From assembly GCF_001483135.1 (NCBI RefSeq), contig NZ_LNAL01000008.1, positions 1,426,001 to 1,490,000 on the forward strand: DNA of 64,000 bases. The letters are read 5' to 3'. Below the pieces are notes generated by a model. That model was not told the DNA's origin. It ran no database searches and worked only from the letters and a program-made list of their open reading frames with translations. The position numbers and the translations under genes are program-made. The stretch comes from Solirubrum puertoriconensis (GTDB lineage Bacteria; Bacteroidota; Bacteroidia; Cytophagales; Hymenobacteraceae). Below are positions 34,404-43,674 of the stretch, in pieces; position 1 is the stretch's first letter; every line of letters starts with the position of its first letter.

Positions 34404-36491
34404 ATGCACCACCGTTCCTGTCTGCCCTTCCTGTTTCTGCTTGGCGCGCTGGCGCCGGCCGCTTCGGCCCAGACGCTGCCGCCTAATTTGTTGCTCGACG
34501 ATACCTTCGACGACAACCGGCAGGGCTGGCGCGTGGCCGCCGATGCCAATGGCAGTTTCGCGCTCGAGGGTGGCACTTACCGCGTGCGCAACCAGCAGGG
34601 CGTGAGCCTGGAGCTGAAAACCTTGCCCCTGAACCTAGGAGCCGACTACGCCCTCGAGGCAACTGTGCAACTGCAAGGCGAGGGGCGGGGCGGCTTGTTT
34701 TGGGGCGCTGCCGACGACGATAATGGCAACGTATTCGCCCTCGAAAACGACGGCCGCAGCTACGTAATTGGCCGTTGGCAAAAAGGCAAGTGGGAAGAGC
34801 TGCGCCCGGCCACTGCCGTGCCGGGCAACGCCGGTGGCAAGCCGCACACCCTGCGCGTGCTGGTGCGCGGCAACGAAGCCCGCTACTACATTGATGGCAC
34901 GGAGGTGTGGAAGCAAGCCGGGCTGCGCACCTACGGCACCGACCTAGGGCCCTACGCCAGCCGCCAGGCCGAGCTGCGCCTCGATCGGTTGCGTGCCTGG
35001 CACAAAGCCAGCATCAGGCTAGCGCCCGATCTGCCGCTTACCATGCAGCGCGAGCACCTAGGCGTGGCTATCAACGAGCCCGACGTACGCGAAACCAACC
35101 CGCGTGTCAGCCCCGATGGCCGCCAACTGTACTTTGCGCGCGATGTGCAGCAAGGCACTACCCAAAACCTCGACGTGTTTGTGGCGCAGCGCCAGCCCGA
35201 TGGCCGCTACGCCGATGTGCAGCCCCTAGGTAAACCGCTCAACAACGAAGGCAACAACGCCGTGGAAAGCATCACGCCCGATGGCAACACGGCCTTGCTC
35301 ATGAACCTCTATAAGCCCGATGGCAGCAGCCGGCCCGAGCGCGGCGCCTCCGTGGCGCGCCGCCGCCCCGATGGCAGCTGGGGCACGCCTGAGCAGGTGC
35401 GCTTTCGGGCTTTGCCACCTGCCGCCGAGCGCGCCGACTACTGTCTGGCCGCATCGGGCAACGTGATGCTGCTGGCACTCGATGCGCCCACGCACCCGCA
35501 GAAGTGCGACTTGTACGTGAGCCACCAAACGCCCAAAGGCGACTGGACCGAGCCCAAACCCCTAGGGGGTACCATCAACACACCCGGCGACGACTACGCC
35601 CCGTACTTGGCGCCCGATGGCCGCACGCTGTATTTCGCCTCCAGCGGCCACCCCGGCTTTGGCGGCGACGACATTTTCGTGACCACGCGCCTCGACGAAA
35701 CCTGGACGAAGTGGAGCCCACCGCTGAACCTAGGGCCGGGCATCAACACCCTGCAAGACGACGGTTATTTCTCCGTTACAGCCTCCGGCGACCATTCTTT
35801 TTTGGTAGGCACCAACGACCGCGGCAACTACGACCTTTACCGCGTAGCCCTGCCACCAGCGCTGCGCCCCAAAGCCACTGTTCTGGTACGCGGCCGCACC
35901 CTCGATGCCCGTACCAATCAACCCATAGTAGCCGATATCAAGGTGGAGCTGCAGCCCAAGGGCACCGCCGCCGGCGAGGCCCGCGCGGCTACGGCGGGTC
36001 GCTTTCAGCTAACCTTGCCCGGCGGCTCGACCTACGTGGTGCGCGCCACCGCCACCGGCTACTTGCCCACCACCGAGCCCCTCGACTTGAGTAGCAACGC
36101 ACAGTACTCCGAAATCAGCCGCGATATATTGCTTGCGCCGCTATCGGCCGGGCAGCGCATTGCGCTCAACAACTTGTTTTTTCAGCAGAGCAAGCCCGAT
36201 TTGCTGCCCACCTCGCAGCCCGAGCTCGATCGGCTGGTGCAGGTGCTGAAAGACAACCCCGAGTTAAAAATTCGCCTCGAGGGCCACACCGACAACCAAG
36301 GCGACCCCAAGCTGAACGTGAAGCTCTCGGAAGAGCGCGTGCAGCACGTGCAGCAGTATTTGGTAGGGCAGGGCATTGCGGCTGCGCGCCTTCAAACCGT
36401 GGGCTTCGGCGGCAGCAAACCCGTAGCGCCCAACGACAACGAGTACAACCGGCGCAAAAACCGCCGTGTAGAGCTCGTAGTGGTTGAATAA
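34404..36491 (+). CDS. OmpA family protein with PD40 repeats
   Basis: A 695-residue exported protein. Signal peptide (MHHRSCLPFLFLLGALAPAA), a concanavalin-like domain of about 180 residues (LLLDDTFDDNRQGWRV, YIDGTEVWKQAG), then PD40 beta-propeller repeats (NPRVSPDGRQLYFARDV, APYLAPDGRTLYFASSG, GGDDIFVTTRL), a carboxypeptidase-regulatory-like domain and a C-terminal OmpA domain that binds peptidoglycan (GHTDNQGDPKLNVKLSEERV, NRRKNRRVELVVVE). Such proteins, similar to the T9SS/gliding PorE group, link outer-membrane machinery to the cell wall. The start at 34404 fits the signal peptide; the frame runs on from 34341 across the ggt start. Confidence 0.9.
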   Translation: MHHRSCLPFLFLLGALAPAASAQTLPPNLLLDDTFDDNRQGWRVAADANGSFALEGGTYRVRNQQGVSLELKTLPLNLGADYALEATVQLQGEGRGGLFWGAADDDNGNVFALENDGRSYVIGRWQKGKWEELRPATAVPGNAGGKPHTLRVLVRGNEARYYIDGTEVWKQAGLRTYGTDLGPYASRQAELRLDRLRAWHKASIRLAPDLPLTMQREHLGVAINEPDVRETNPRVSPDGRQLYFARDVQQGTTQNLDVFVAQRQPDGRYADVQPLGKPLNNEGNNAVESITPDGNTALLMNLYKPDGSSRPERGASVARRRPDGSWGTPEQVRFRALPPAAERADYCLAASGNVMLLALDAPTHPQKCDLYVSHQTPKGDWTEPKPLGGTINTPGDDYAPYLAPDGRTLYFASSGHPGFGGDDIFVTTRLDETWTKWSPPLNLGPGINTLQDDGYFSVTASGDHSFLVGTNDRGNYDLYRVALPPALRPKATVLVRGRTLDARTNQPIVADIKVELQPKGTAAGEARAATAGRFQLTLPGGSTYVVRATATGYLPTTEPLDLSSNAQYSEISRDILLAPLSAGQRIALNNLFFQQSKPDLLPTSQPELDRLVQVLKDNPELKIRLEGHTDNQGDPKLNVKLSEERVQHVQQYLVGQGIAAARLQTVGFGGSKPVAPNDNEYNRRKNRRVELVVVE

Positions 36492-36607
36492 GCTGTGCAG
36501 CAGTGTAAGTAAGAGAAGCTGAGCGCAAAGCAGTGGTTTTATTTGCGCAGTTTCTTTAACAACTTGGCCGGGCAAAGCCACGCCCGCGTACCACCCCGGT
36601 ACGCGCT

Positions 36608-36615
36608 TACCTTTG
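36608..36615 (+). promoter_or_regulatory. -7 box TACCTTTG before the branching enzyme gene
   Basis: Exact TAnnTTTG match 23 bases before the ATG at 36639. It supports that start over an in-frame one at 36543. Confidence 0.5.
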
Positions 36616-36638
36616 CTCCGAACCAAACGCCTGCTCCG

Positions 36639-38696
36639 ATGGATACTGCCGAAGTTACTGCCCCGGTTACTGCTGCCGAACCGCAACTGCCCTTGGTGCA
36701 ACAAGACCCTTGGCTGGCTCCTTTTGCCGACGTAATTCAGCGCCGGCTTGCGCGCTTTGAGCAGCGACTAACCGAAATCCAGGCCGAATGCGGCTCCTTG
36801 GCGCGCTACGCTTGCCGCCATCAGCAATTCGGCTTGCACTACGATGCGCGCCGCCGTGGCTACTGGTTCCGGGAGTGGGCGCCGGCTGCCGAGGCCGTGT
36901 CCATCATGGGCGACTTCAACCAGTGGGATAGGAACTACACCCCGCTCGCGCGCCGCGCCGATGGCGTGTGGGAAGTATTCCTGAGCGAGCAAACCTTCCC
37001 GAACCTGGTGCACGGCTCGCGCTACAAAGTGCACATAGTGGCCGCCAACGGCGCGCGCGACCGGCTGCCTGCCACCGTGCGCCGCGTGGTGCAAGATGAG
37101 CACAGCAAAGACTTTGCGGCCCAGGTGTGGCGGCCCGAGCACCCGTTTCAGTGGACGGACCAGCAGTTCCGAGTGAACAACTACGTGAAGGAGCCGCTCA
37201 TTTACGAGGCGCACGTGGGCATGGCCCTCGAGGAAGGCCGCGTAGGTACCTGGCGCGAGTTTGCCGACTACATTCTGCCCCGCATTCAGGCCGATGGCTA
37301 CAACGTGGTGCAGCTCATGGCCGTGGCCGAGCACCCGTACTACGGCTCGTTTGGTTACCACGTGGCCAACTTCTTTGCGCCCTCGGCCCGCTTCGGCACC
37401 CCCGAAGACCTGAAGTACCTAGTAAACGAGGCGCACCGCCGCGGCTTGGCCGTGGTGATGGACGTGGTGCACTCGCACAGCGTGAAAAACGAAGCCGAAG
37501 GCCTGGGCAACCTCGATGGCTCCGATAACCTGTACTTCCACAAGGGCGAGCGGGGCAAGCACCCTGGCTGGGATTCGCTGCTATTCGACTACGGTCGGCC
37601 CGAGGTGCAGCAGTTCTTGCTCAGTAACCTGCGCTACTGGCTCGAGGAGTTCCACTTCGATGGGTTCCGGTTCGATGGCGTAACCAGCATGCTGTACCAC
37701 CACCACGGAGAGGGCACGGCTTTCACCGAGTACGCGCAGTACTTCGGCCCCGAAGCCGACGACGACGCCATTCTGTACCTGCAGCTGGCTACGGCGCTGG
37801 TGAAGGAATGCAAGAAATCGGCCTTGCTGATTGCCGAAGACATGAGCGGCTTGCCGGGCCTGGCGCGCCCCCTGAAAGGAGGTGGCATCGGCTTCGACTA
37901 CCGCTTAGGTATGGGCCTGCCCGATTTCTGGATTAAGACCCTAAAGCATCAGCGCGACGAAGACTGGAACCTAGGCGGCTTGTGGCACCAACTCAGCAAC
38001 CGCCGCGCCGGCGAAAAAACGGTGGCCTACGCCGAGTCGCACGACCAGGCTTTGGTAGGCGACAAAACCCTCTCGCACTGGCTGCTCGATGCGCGGGTGT
38101 ACAGCAGCATGTCGCGCCTCAACTCGCCCGACATTGAAACCGTGCGCGGCGTGGCCCTGCACAAGATGATTCGGTTGGTTACCCTAGGTGCCGGTGGCGA
38201 GGCCTACATGAACTTCATTGGCAACGAATTCGGCCACCCCGAGTGGGTCGATTTTCCGCGCCAAGGCAACAACTGGAGCCACCACCACGCCCGCCGGCAG
38301 TGGTCGTTGGCCGACAACCCCGACCTGTACTACCACGCCTGGCTGCAGTTCGACAAGGCCATGATTGCTTTGGAGCGCCGCACGCGTTTCCTGAACGCGG
38401 GCCCGGCCCGCCTGCTCCACATCGATGAGGACAATAAAATAATGGCCTTCGAGCGCGGCGGCCTGGTGTTCGTGTTCAACTTCGACCCCGAGCGCAGCCT
38501 GCCCGATTACCATTTTTTCGCCGGTACCGCTGGCAGCTACATACCCGTGCTTGACTCCGACGAGCCGCAGTTCGGCGGCTTCGGGCGCATCACAGCGGGT
38601 ATCAAGCACTTCACCCAACCCGACGAGCACGGCACGCCGTTCCTAAGCCTGTATTTGCCCACCCGCACCGCTCAAGTGTTGCAGCGGGTGAAGTAG
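36639..38696 (+). CDS. glgB: 1,4-alpha-glucan branching enzyme, eukaryote-type (GH13_8-like)
   Basis: A 685-residue cytoplasmic enzyme making alpha-1,6 branches in glycogen. After an N-terminal CBM48 (about 75-160; FREWAPAAEAVSIMGDFN), the barrel carries DGFRFDGVTSM with D346, LLIAEDMSG with E400 and AESHDQALVG with D469. The wording of several blocks (YHHHGEGTAF, LHKMIRLVTLGAGGEAYMNF, GNEFGHPEWVDFPRQGNN) is that of human/yeast and some Bacteroidota enzymes, not of E. coli GlgB. No glycogen synthase is adjacent, but GH31 and a half-length glycosyltransferase lie nearby. Confidence 0.94.
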   Translation: MDTAEVTAPVTAAEPQLPLVQQDPWLAPFADVIQRRLARFEQRLTEIQAECGSLARYACRHQQFGLHYDARRRGYWFREWAPAAEAVSIMGDFNQWDRNYTPLARRADGVWEVFLSEQTFPNLVHGSRYKVHIVAANGARDRLPATVRRVVQDEHSKDFAAQVWRPEHPFQWTDQQFRVNNYVKEPLIYEAHVGMALEEGRVGTWREFADYILPRIQADGYNVVQLMAVAEHPYYGSFGYHVANFFAPSARFGTPEDLKYLVNEAHRRGLAVVMDVVHSHSVKNEAEGLGNLDGSDNLYFHKGERGKHPGWDSLLFDYGRPEVQQFLLSNLRYWLEEFHFDGFRFDGVTSMLYHHHGEGTAFTEYAQYFGPEADDDAILYLQLATALVKECKKSALLIAEDMSGLPGLARPLKGGGIGFDYRLGMGLPDFWIKTLKHQRDEDWNLGGLWHQLSNRRAGEKTVAYAESHDQALVGDKTLSHWLLDARVYSSMSRLNSPDIETVRGVALHKMIRLVTLGAGGEAYMNFIGNEFGHPEWVDFPRQGNNWSHHHARRQWSLADNPDLYYHAWLQFDKAMIALERRTRFLNAGPARLLHIDEDNKIMAFERGGLVFVFNFDPERSLPDYHFFAGTAGSYIPVLDSDEPQFGGFGRITAGIKHFTQPDEHGTPFLSLYLPTRTAQVLQRVK

Positions 38697-38744
38697 TACC
38701 TAGGGAAACGTTCACCCAGCACTGAACAAAAAGCTACTAGGCTA

Positions 38745-38794
38745 AAAACCGCACCGCCCGAATCCTAGCAGCAGGAGTCGGGCGGTGCGGTTTT
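38745..38794 (+). terminator. Terminator after the branching enzyme gene
   Basis: 17-bp stem AAAACCGCACCGCCCGA with its complement and a 16-base loop, ending in TTTT. The A-run on the left makes it bidirectional. Confidence 0.85.
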
Positions 38795-38900
38795 CGGTTG
38801 GTGCGAGCTGAACGTTTGTGCCACGAGAGGAGGGATTGACGCCGCTCGATGCGCAGAATGTCGTGCCCCCTCGCAATGGCAGGCCGGGGAACGGTTGCCC

Positions 38901-39389
38901 TTAGCTCCGCTTCTTACCGGCCTTAATCATGCCCACGGCTTTGCGCATGCGCTCGTACCGAATTTCGGTGCTCTTGGCGGCCTCAATCCAGCGGGTGTAT
39001 TCTTTTTGGTGCGTGTAAGAGAGCAGGTCGAATTTCTCGCGGGCACCGGGTTCGGCGGCCAGCACGCGAGCAAACTCTTCCGATAATTCCACCACGCGCG
39101 GGTTGGTGTCGCGGGCCAGCTCCACGTGTACCTCGTGGCCCCAGGTTTTGTCGATGGCACCGCGCACTTGCTTGGGCACAATCAGGCAGTGCGTGCCGTC
39201 GCCGAGGGGCATGAGGCTGCCTTGGTACGGAAAGCCATCGAAGGTAGCCAGCACTTTCACCTGCCCGCGGGTGCCGTACACTTCTTTTACATCGAAGGGC
39301 ATGAGCACAAACACGCCGCCGCTTTCGCTATCGAGTTCTAGCGGGGCGTCGAAGGTGTGTTCGGGGGTGAAAGCGGGTACGTTGGACAT
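38901..39389 (-). CDS. DUF1905/YdeI-like protein
   Basis: A 162-residue cytoplasmic protein. Residues 10-95 match DUF1905 (FDAPLELDSESGGVFVLMPFDV, FDGFPYQGSLMPLGDGTHCL), followed by the YdeI/OmpD-associated bacteriocin-protection domain (LLSYTHQKEYTRWIEAAKS, ERMRKAVGMI). This pairing is common; the function is not established. It is last in a minus-strand pair with the half-length glycosyltransferase gene, with 15 bases between them. Confidence 0.88.
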   Translation of the reverse strand: MSNVPAFTPEHTFDAPLELDSESGGVFVLMPFDVKEVYGTRGQVKVLATFDGFPYQGSLMPLGDGTHCLIVPKQVRGAIDKTWGHEVHVELARDTNPRVVELSEEFARVLAAEPGAREKFDLLSYTHQKEYTRWIEAAKSTEIRYERMRKAVGMIKAGKKRS

Positions 39390-39404
39390 GGGGCAAAAGT
39401 AAGG

Positions 39405-40442
39405 TTAAGCAAAAAGGCGCGGGTCGAGCACGAGGGCGGCCGTAAGGTCGGGAGCAGTGCCAGGGGCTTGCACGTGCAGGCGCTCGGCGGGTATGCGGTA
39501 CATGGCTTGCAGGCGCTCGGCGGTATGCTGATCGGGCACCAGCACGCGGTCGGCATGGGGGAGAGCCAAGCGTTCCAGGGCCTCACCCCAACCCCGATCT
39601 ACGGGTGAAAGTAGGTCGGTGGCCAGCTGCGTAACACGCAACACCAGCGGCCGGTGGGTAATATGCCGAATTTCAACTCCGGCCAGCCACACTGGCCAAT
39701 CCGGCGCGAAAACCACATCAAAGGTAGTGCTGTGGGCCAAACGCACGGCGTGGCGGGCGTATTGGATGATGCGAAAGTTCATGCCGTCGAGGTCAGCGGC
39801 CGAGCTCAGTACGGGTTCTGGCTGCGCCGAAACCGACTCATCGAGCCGCTCCGGAGCGTGCTCCACGGCTGGCGCGTTGGCAGGCGCCAATTGCCCGGGC
39901 ACCGCCGAGGCGAAAGTTGGTACGTCGGCGGGGGGGCTCTCGGGCTTGGGAGCGGGTGCGGTTGCCTCCGGTGCGGCGTTGTCGGCAGGAGCACCTAGGG
40001 GCAGGTCGTCGGCCTGCTCGTCGAAACTCGTGTATGGGCTGCTCAGCTCGGCGGCTTCCAGCACCCCGGGCTCGGAGGCGGGTTGCCGTTCCAGCACTTC
40101 AGGTGTAGGAGTGCTGCCGATGTAGGGCGTAGCAGGTACCTGAAAGCCGCTTGGCTGCTCATTGGTCGGTTTGCTGCTGGCCGTGGTGTAGGTGCTGCTT
40201 CCGATGTAGGGGTAGGCCGGGGCGGCGGTACCTAGGGTGGCAAAATCGGGAGCCGGGGGCAAGGCGCCGCCTAGGTGCTGCGCGGTGGCATTGCCGGGCA
40301 GGGCAGCGGCCGCAACGGGCTCGGCAAGCCATAGCTGAATACCGGCGGTAGCGGGCAAGGCATGCGCCAGCGGTAGCGCTTCGGACGCGGCGTCCCAGCC
40401 CAGTAGCAGCACAGAAGCAGAAGCGGTGTTGAGCATAGGCAT
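39405..40442 (-). CDS. Half-length glycosyltransferase-like protein with disordered insert
   Basis: About 345 residues. The N-terminus (SVLLLGWDAASEALPLAHAL) and the later part (FDVVFAPDWPVWLAG, LVLRVTQLATDLL, DRVLVPDQHTAERLQ) look like the acceptor-binding half of GT4/GT5 glycogen-synthase-like enzymes, which read FDVIHAHDW at that place. The C-terminal nucleotide-sugar domain is missing; the protein ends soon after the helix. In between is about 150 residues of Pro/Ala/Ser/Glu-rich, probably disordered sequence, with the repeated PYIGS. It may be a non-catalytic partner or a decayed gene. Starts at 40442 and 40436 are both possible. Confidence 0.6.
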   Translation of the reverse strand: MPMLNTASASVLLLGWDAASEALPLAHALPATAGIQLWLAEPVAAAALPGNATAQHLGGALPPAPDFATLGTAAPAYPYIGSSTYTTASSKPTNEQPSGFQVPATPYIGSTPTPEVLERQPASEPGVLEAAELSSPYTSFDEQADDLPLGAPADNAAPEATAPAPKPESPPADVPTFASAVPGQLAPANAPAVEHAPERLDESVSAQPEPVLSSAADLDGMNFRIIQYARHAVRLAHSTTFDVVFAPDWPVWLAGVEIRHITHRPLVLRVTQLATDLLSPVDRGWGEALERLALPHADRVLVPDQHTAERLQAMYRIPAERLHVQAPGTAPDLTAALVLDPRLFA

Positions 40443-40515
40443 GAGCAGTGTACGAGCCAGCGCTAACCTAGCACCGGGGCAGCGGGCAAACAACACAAAT
40501 CGCGCGAAACCTGCT

Positions 40516-40523
40516 TACCTTGC
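40516..40523 (+). promoter_or_regulatory. Putative -7 box TACCTTGC before the cytoplasmic GH31 gene
   Basis: Same form as the box at 9400. It leaves a leader of about 65-70 bases that contains the hairpin at 40530-40555. Confidence 0.4.
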
Positions 40524-40529
40524 ATGCTA

Positions 40530-40555
40530 GCCCGACCGGAAGCCTCCGGCCGGGC
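40530..40555 (+). promoter_or_regulatory. Leader hairpin, possible attenuator of the GH31 gene
   Basis: 11-base arms (GCCCGACCGGA and TCCGGCCGGGC, one mismatch), a 4-base loop and a pyrimidine-rich tract (GTCTTTCTTC) after it. It lies 39 bases before the start codon and may terminate or slow transcription. No upstream plus-strand gene needs a terminator here. Confidence 0.45.
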
Positions 40556-40593
40556 GTCTTTCTTCACCTAGTTTGCCGCAACCCTGAACTGAC

Positions 40594-43053
40594 ATGGACA
40601 ATACCACGATTCAGGAAAACAATTACATGATTAACGACTTGGCCCAGAAGGCTAAGCAGGATTTTACGCCTGGCCAAGTCGTAAGTGCCGAAGTCGTTCC
40701 GGGTACCGCCGATTTCCGCTTTACCGCCGACAACGGGGTGGTGCTGCTCGTGCAGGTAATCACCGATAAAATTTTGCGCTTCCGCTACAGCACCGACGGC
40801 TACTTCGCGCCCGATTTCAGCTACGCCTTCGAGGGCGGGGTGCCGCCTCGCGAAACCACCACGCTGCTCGAGTTTGTAGAAAAGGACGACCACTACCGCC
40901 TCACCACGGGCCGCCTCATCTGCATCGTGGGCAAGGAGGGCATGCACGTGCGCCTGCTCAACCGCTCGGGCGTGGTGCTGTGCGAGTACGAGAAGGGTTT
41001 CCACTGGGAGTACGATTACGAGTCGGGCAACGACATCGTGAAGATGAGCCAGCAGGTGCAGCCCGGCGTGCATTACTTCGGCCTCGGCGACAAGCCCGCC
41101 AACATGAACCTGCGCGGGCAGCGCTTCTGCAACTGGGGCTCCGATACCTACGGCTACGTAAAAGGCTCCGATCCGCTCTACAAGAACATTCCGTTCTTCA
41201 TGGCCCTGCACCAAAAGCTGGCCTACGGTCTGTTCTTCGACAACTCCTTCAAGAGCTACTTCGACTTTGCCGCCGAGCGCGCCGACGTAACCTCGTTTTG
41301 GGCGCACGGGGGCGAGATGAACTTCTACTTCATCTACGGCCCTACGCTGCTCGAAGTAACCCAGCAGTACACCCACTGCCTCACAGGCACGCCCGAGATG
41401 CCGCCGCTGTGGGCCCTAGGTTACCACCAGTGCAAGTGGAGCTACTACCCCGAAAAGCTGTTCCGCGGCATCGGCGAGGAGTTCCGGAAGCGCCAGATTC
41501 CCTGCGATGCGCTGTACCTCGACATCGACTACATGGATGGATACCGTTGCTTTACCTGGCACCCCGAACACTTTCCTGAGCCCAAAAAGATGGTGCAGGA
41601 GCTGGCCAACGACGGCTTCAAGACCATCGTCATCATCGACCCCGGCATCAAAATCGACCCGCAATACCCGGTGTGGCAGCAGGGCTTCGAGAACGACTAC
41701 TTCTGCCGCCGCGGCGACGGGCCGCTAATGAAAGGCTCGGTGTGGCCGGGCCTGTGCCACTTTCCCGATTTCACGCGCACCACGGTGCGCGAGTGGTGGA
41801 GCGGCCTGTTTAAGGGCCTGATCGAGGACGTGGGCGTGCGCGGCGTGTGGAACGACATGAACGAGCCGGCCGTGTTCGAGAAGGGCACCTTCCCCGACGA
41901 TGTGCGCTTCGATTACGACGGCAACCCCTGCACGCACAAAAAGGCGCACAACGTGTACGGCATGCAAATGGCCCGCGCCACCAACGAGGGCGTAAAGCGC
42001 TTTGCGCACCCCAACCGGCCGTTCACCATCACGCGCAGCACCTACTCAGGCGGGCAGCGCTACTCTTCGGGCTGGACGGGCGACAACGTGGCCTCGTGGG
42101 AGCACCTGTGGCTGGCCAACATTCAGTGCCAGCGCCTAAGCATTTCGGGCTTCTCCTTTATCGGCTCCGATGTGGGCGGTTTCATCAACACGCCCGATGG
42201 CGAGCTGTACGTGCGCTGGGTTGCCTTGGCGGCGTTTCACCCGTTCTTCCGTACGCACTCGTCGGGCGACCACGGCGACCAGGAGCCTTGGTCGTTTGGC
42301 GAAGAGTTTACCGACCTGGCGCGCCACTTCATCGAGCTGCGCTACCGCCTGCTGCCCTACATGTACACCACGTTTTGGCAGTACGTGCAGCACGGCACGC
42401 CCATGCTGCGCCCTTTGGCGTTCATCGACCAAAATGACATCGAGACGTACCAGCGCATGGCCGAGTTTGCCCTTGGCGACCACCTGCTGGTGTGCCCCGT
42501 AACGCAAGCCGGCGTGGATGGCCGCTGGATGTACCTGCCCAAAGGCCAGTGGTACTACTGGTGGACCGACGAAGCCCGCGACGGTGGCGCCGAGGTTTGG
42601 GCCCCCGCTGGCCTCGACCGCATTCCGCTGTACGTGCGCGCCGGGGCTGTAATTCCGCTGCGCCCCGTGATGCAATACGTGGAGGAGCTGCCCGTAACCG
42701 AGCTGACGCTGCACGTGTACTACAAAAACGGCAAGGAAACCAGCACCCTCTACGACGACGGCGGCGAAGGCTACGGCTACCAGCAAGGCCAGTACACGCT
42801 GCGCCGCTACACCGTAACGGGCACCGCTACCAGCCTGAAGCTGCAGCAAGAAACCGAAGGCGAGCTGACGCCCAGCTGGGCCACTTGCCGCGTGGTGCTG
42901 CACGGCCTGCCCCTAGGTGCCGAGCTGCTGGCCGTTACGGCCGATGGCAAAGAGCTGGCGGTGGAAGTTGCCGCCGCGGCCAATGGCGGCCAGGAGCTAC
43001 CGCAGGTGGTGGTGCCAGCCGGCTTTGCCGAGCTGGTATTTCGCACGGCATAA
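40594..43053 (+). CDS. GH31 alpha-glucosidase, cytoplasmic type
   Basis: An 819-residue GH31 enzyme without a signal peptide. The nucleophile is D421 in GVWNDMNEPAVF, and the acid/base Asp is in FIGSDVGGF. GYHQCKWSYY and the C-terminal beta domains (RIPLYVRAGAVIPLRP) match cytosolic alpha-glucosidases of Bacteroidota. It should release glucose from maltose-type oligosaccharides after import. Together with glgB and the secreted GH31 it forms an alpha-glucan group. A possible attenuator precedes it and a 38-bp palindrome terminator follows. Confidence 0.95.
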   Translation: MDNTTIQENNYMINDLAQKAKQDFTPGQVVSAEVVPGTADFRFTADNGVVLLVQVITDKILRFRYSTDGYFAPDFSYAFEGGVPPRETTTLLEFVEKDDHYRLTTGRLICIVGKEGMHVRLLNRSGVVLCEYEKGFHWEYDYESGNDIVKMSQQVQPGVHYFGLGDKPANMNLRGQRFCNWGSDTYGYVKGSDPLYKNIPFFMALHQKLAYGLFFDNSFKSYFDFAAERADVTSFWAHGGEMNFYFIYGPTLLEVTQQYTHCLTGTPEMPPLWALGYHQCKWSYYPEKLFRGIGEEFRKRQIPCDALYLDIDYMDGYRCFTWHPEHFPEPKKMVQELANDGFKTIVIIDPGIKIDPQYPVWQQGFENDYFCRRGDGPLMKGSVWPGLCHFPDFTRTTVREWWSGLFKGLIEDVGVRGVWNDMNEPAVFEKGTFPDDVRFDYDGNPCTHKKAHNVYGMQMARATNEGVKRFAHPNRPFTITRSTYSGGQRYSSGWTGDNVASWEHLWLANIQCQRLSISGFSFIGSDVGGFINTPDGELYVRWVALAAFHPFFRTHSSGDHGDQEPWSFGEEFTDLARHFIELRYRLLPYMYTTFWQYVQHGTPMLRPLAFIDQNDIETYQRMAEFALGDHLLVCPVTQAGVDGRWMYLPKGQWYYWWTDEARDGGAEVWAPAGLDRIPLYVRAGAVIPLRPVMQYVEELPVTELTLHVYYKNGKETSTLYDDGGEGYGYQQGQYTLRRYTVTGTATSLKLQQETEGELTPSWATCRVVLHGLPLGAELLAVTADGKELAVEVAAAANGGQELPQVVVPAGFAELVFRTA

Positions 43054-43073
43054 GTAGTACAACTGACACCCAC

Positions 43074-43111
43074 AAAAAGCCCTAGGTGCTGCGCAGCACC
43101 TAGGGCTTTTT
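43074..43111. terminator. Perfect 38-bp palindrome terminator
   Basis: Perfect 19-base arms without a spacer; starts AAAAAGCCCTAGG and ends CCTAGGGCTTTTT, so each arm has one CCTAGG and the structure works in both directions. It lies 20 bases past the GH31 stop. Confidence 0.88.
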
Positions 43112-43149
43112 GCTTATTGTTGTGCCGTTAAGCTTAACCGTATCAGCTT

Positions 43150-43674
43150 TTGCAGAATCAAAATACTGGTGTGCCTAGGCGCTGGGCGAAACACATGGCA
43201 GCGGCGCTAAGCTTGCTGCTGTGGGCTGGGGCACCGGCTGCCGCCCAACGCATCGTGCTGCCTACGGGCGAATACATGGATACCACCAGCCTGCGGAATC
43301 CTGGGTGTGGTGCGCCGTTCTACCAGTACTATCAGGTAAAGGGCAAGTACCCAGTTGCCTCGGCTACCCTTGCCCGGCAAGCGCAGGCTTTTTTGCAGCA
43401 GCGAAATGGCCGCTACACCGGTACTGGGCTGATTACCTTTCGCTTTGGCATCGACTGCGAAGGCAAGCGGCTGCCCTGGACCAAGGTACTGCAGACCGAT
43501 GCCGCCTACCGTCCTACGCATTTCGCGCCGGCGTTGGTCGAGGCGCTTTATGCCTATCTGCAAACCCTCACCGAGTGGCGGCGGGCAGCGGGACCCAACC
43601 GCGAACCGGCCAATTACCTAACCTTGCTAAGCTTCCGCATTCAGGATGGAAAAGTTGTGGCCGTTACTCCTTAG
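43150..43674 (+). CDS. Secreted hypothetical protein
   Basis: A 174-residue protein with an export signal: basic n-region (RRWAK) then AAALSLLLWAGAPAAAQ. The mature part has two Cys (NPGCGAPFYQYY and FGIDCEGKRLPW) that could form a disulfide, and a Tyr-rich core; the FRFGIDCEGK segment resembles TonB C-terminal-like domains seen in other Bacteroidota proteins, weakly. The start is a TTG at 43150; ATG 43195 would remove the basic n-region. Its 3' end overlaps the TPR lipoprotein gene by 29 bases, so they are probably translationally coupled. Confidence 0.7.
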   Translation: MQNQNTGVPRRWAKHMAAALSLLLWAGAPAAAQRIVLPTGEYMDTTSLRNPGCGAPFYQYYQVKGKYPVASATLARQAQAFLQQRNGRYTGTGLITFRFGIDCEGKRLPWTKVLQTDAAYRPTHFAPALVEALYAYLQTLTEWRRAAGPNREPANYLTLLSFRIQDGKVVAVTP

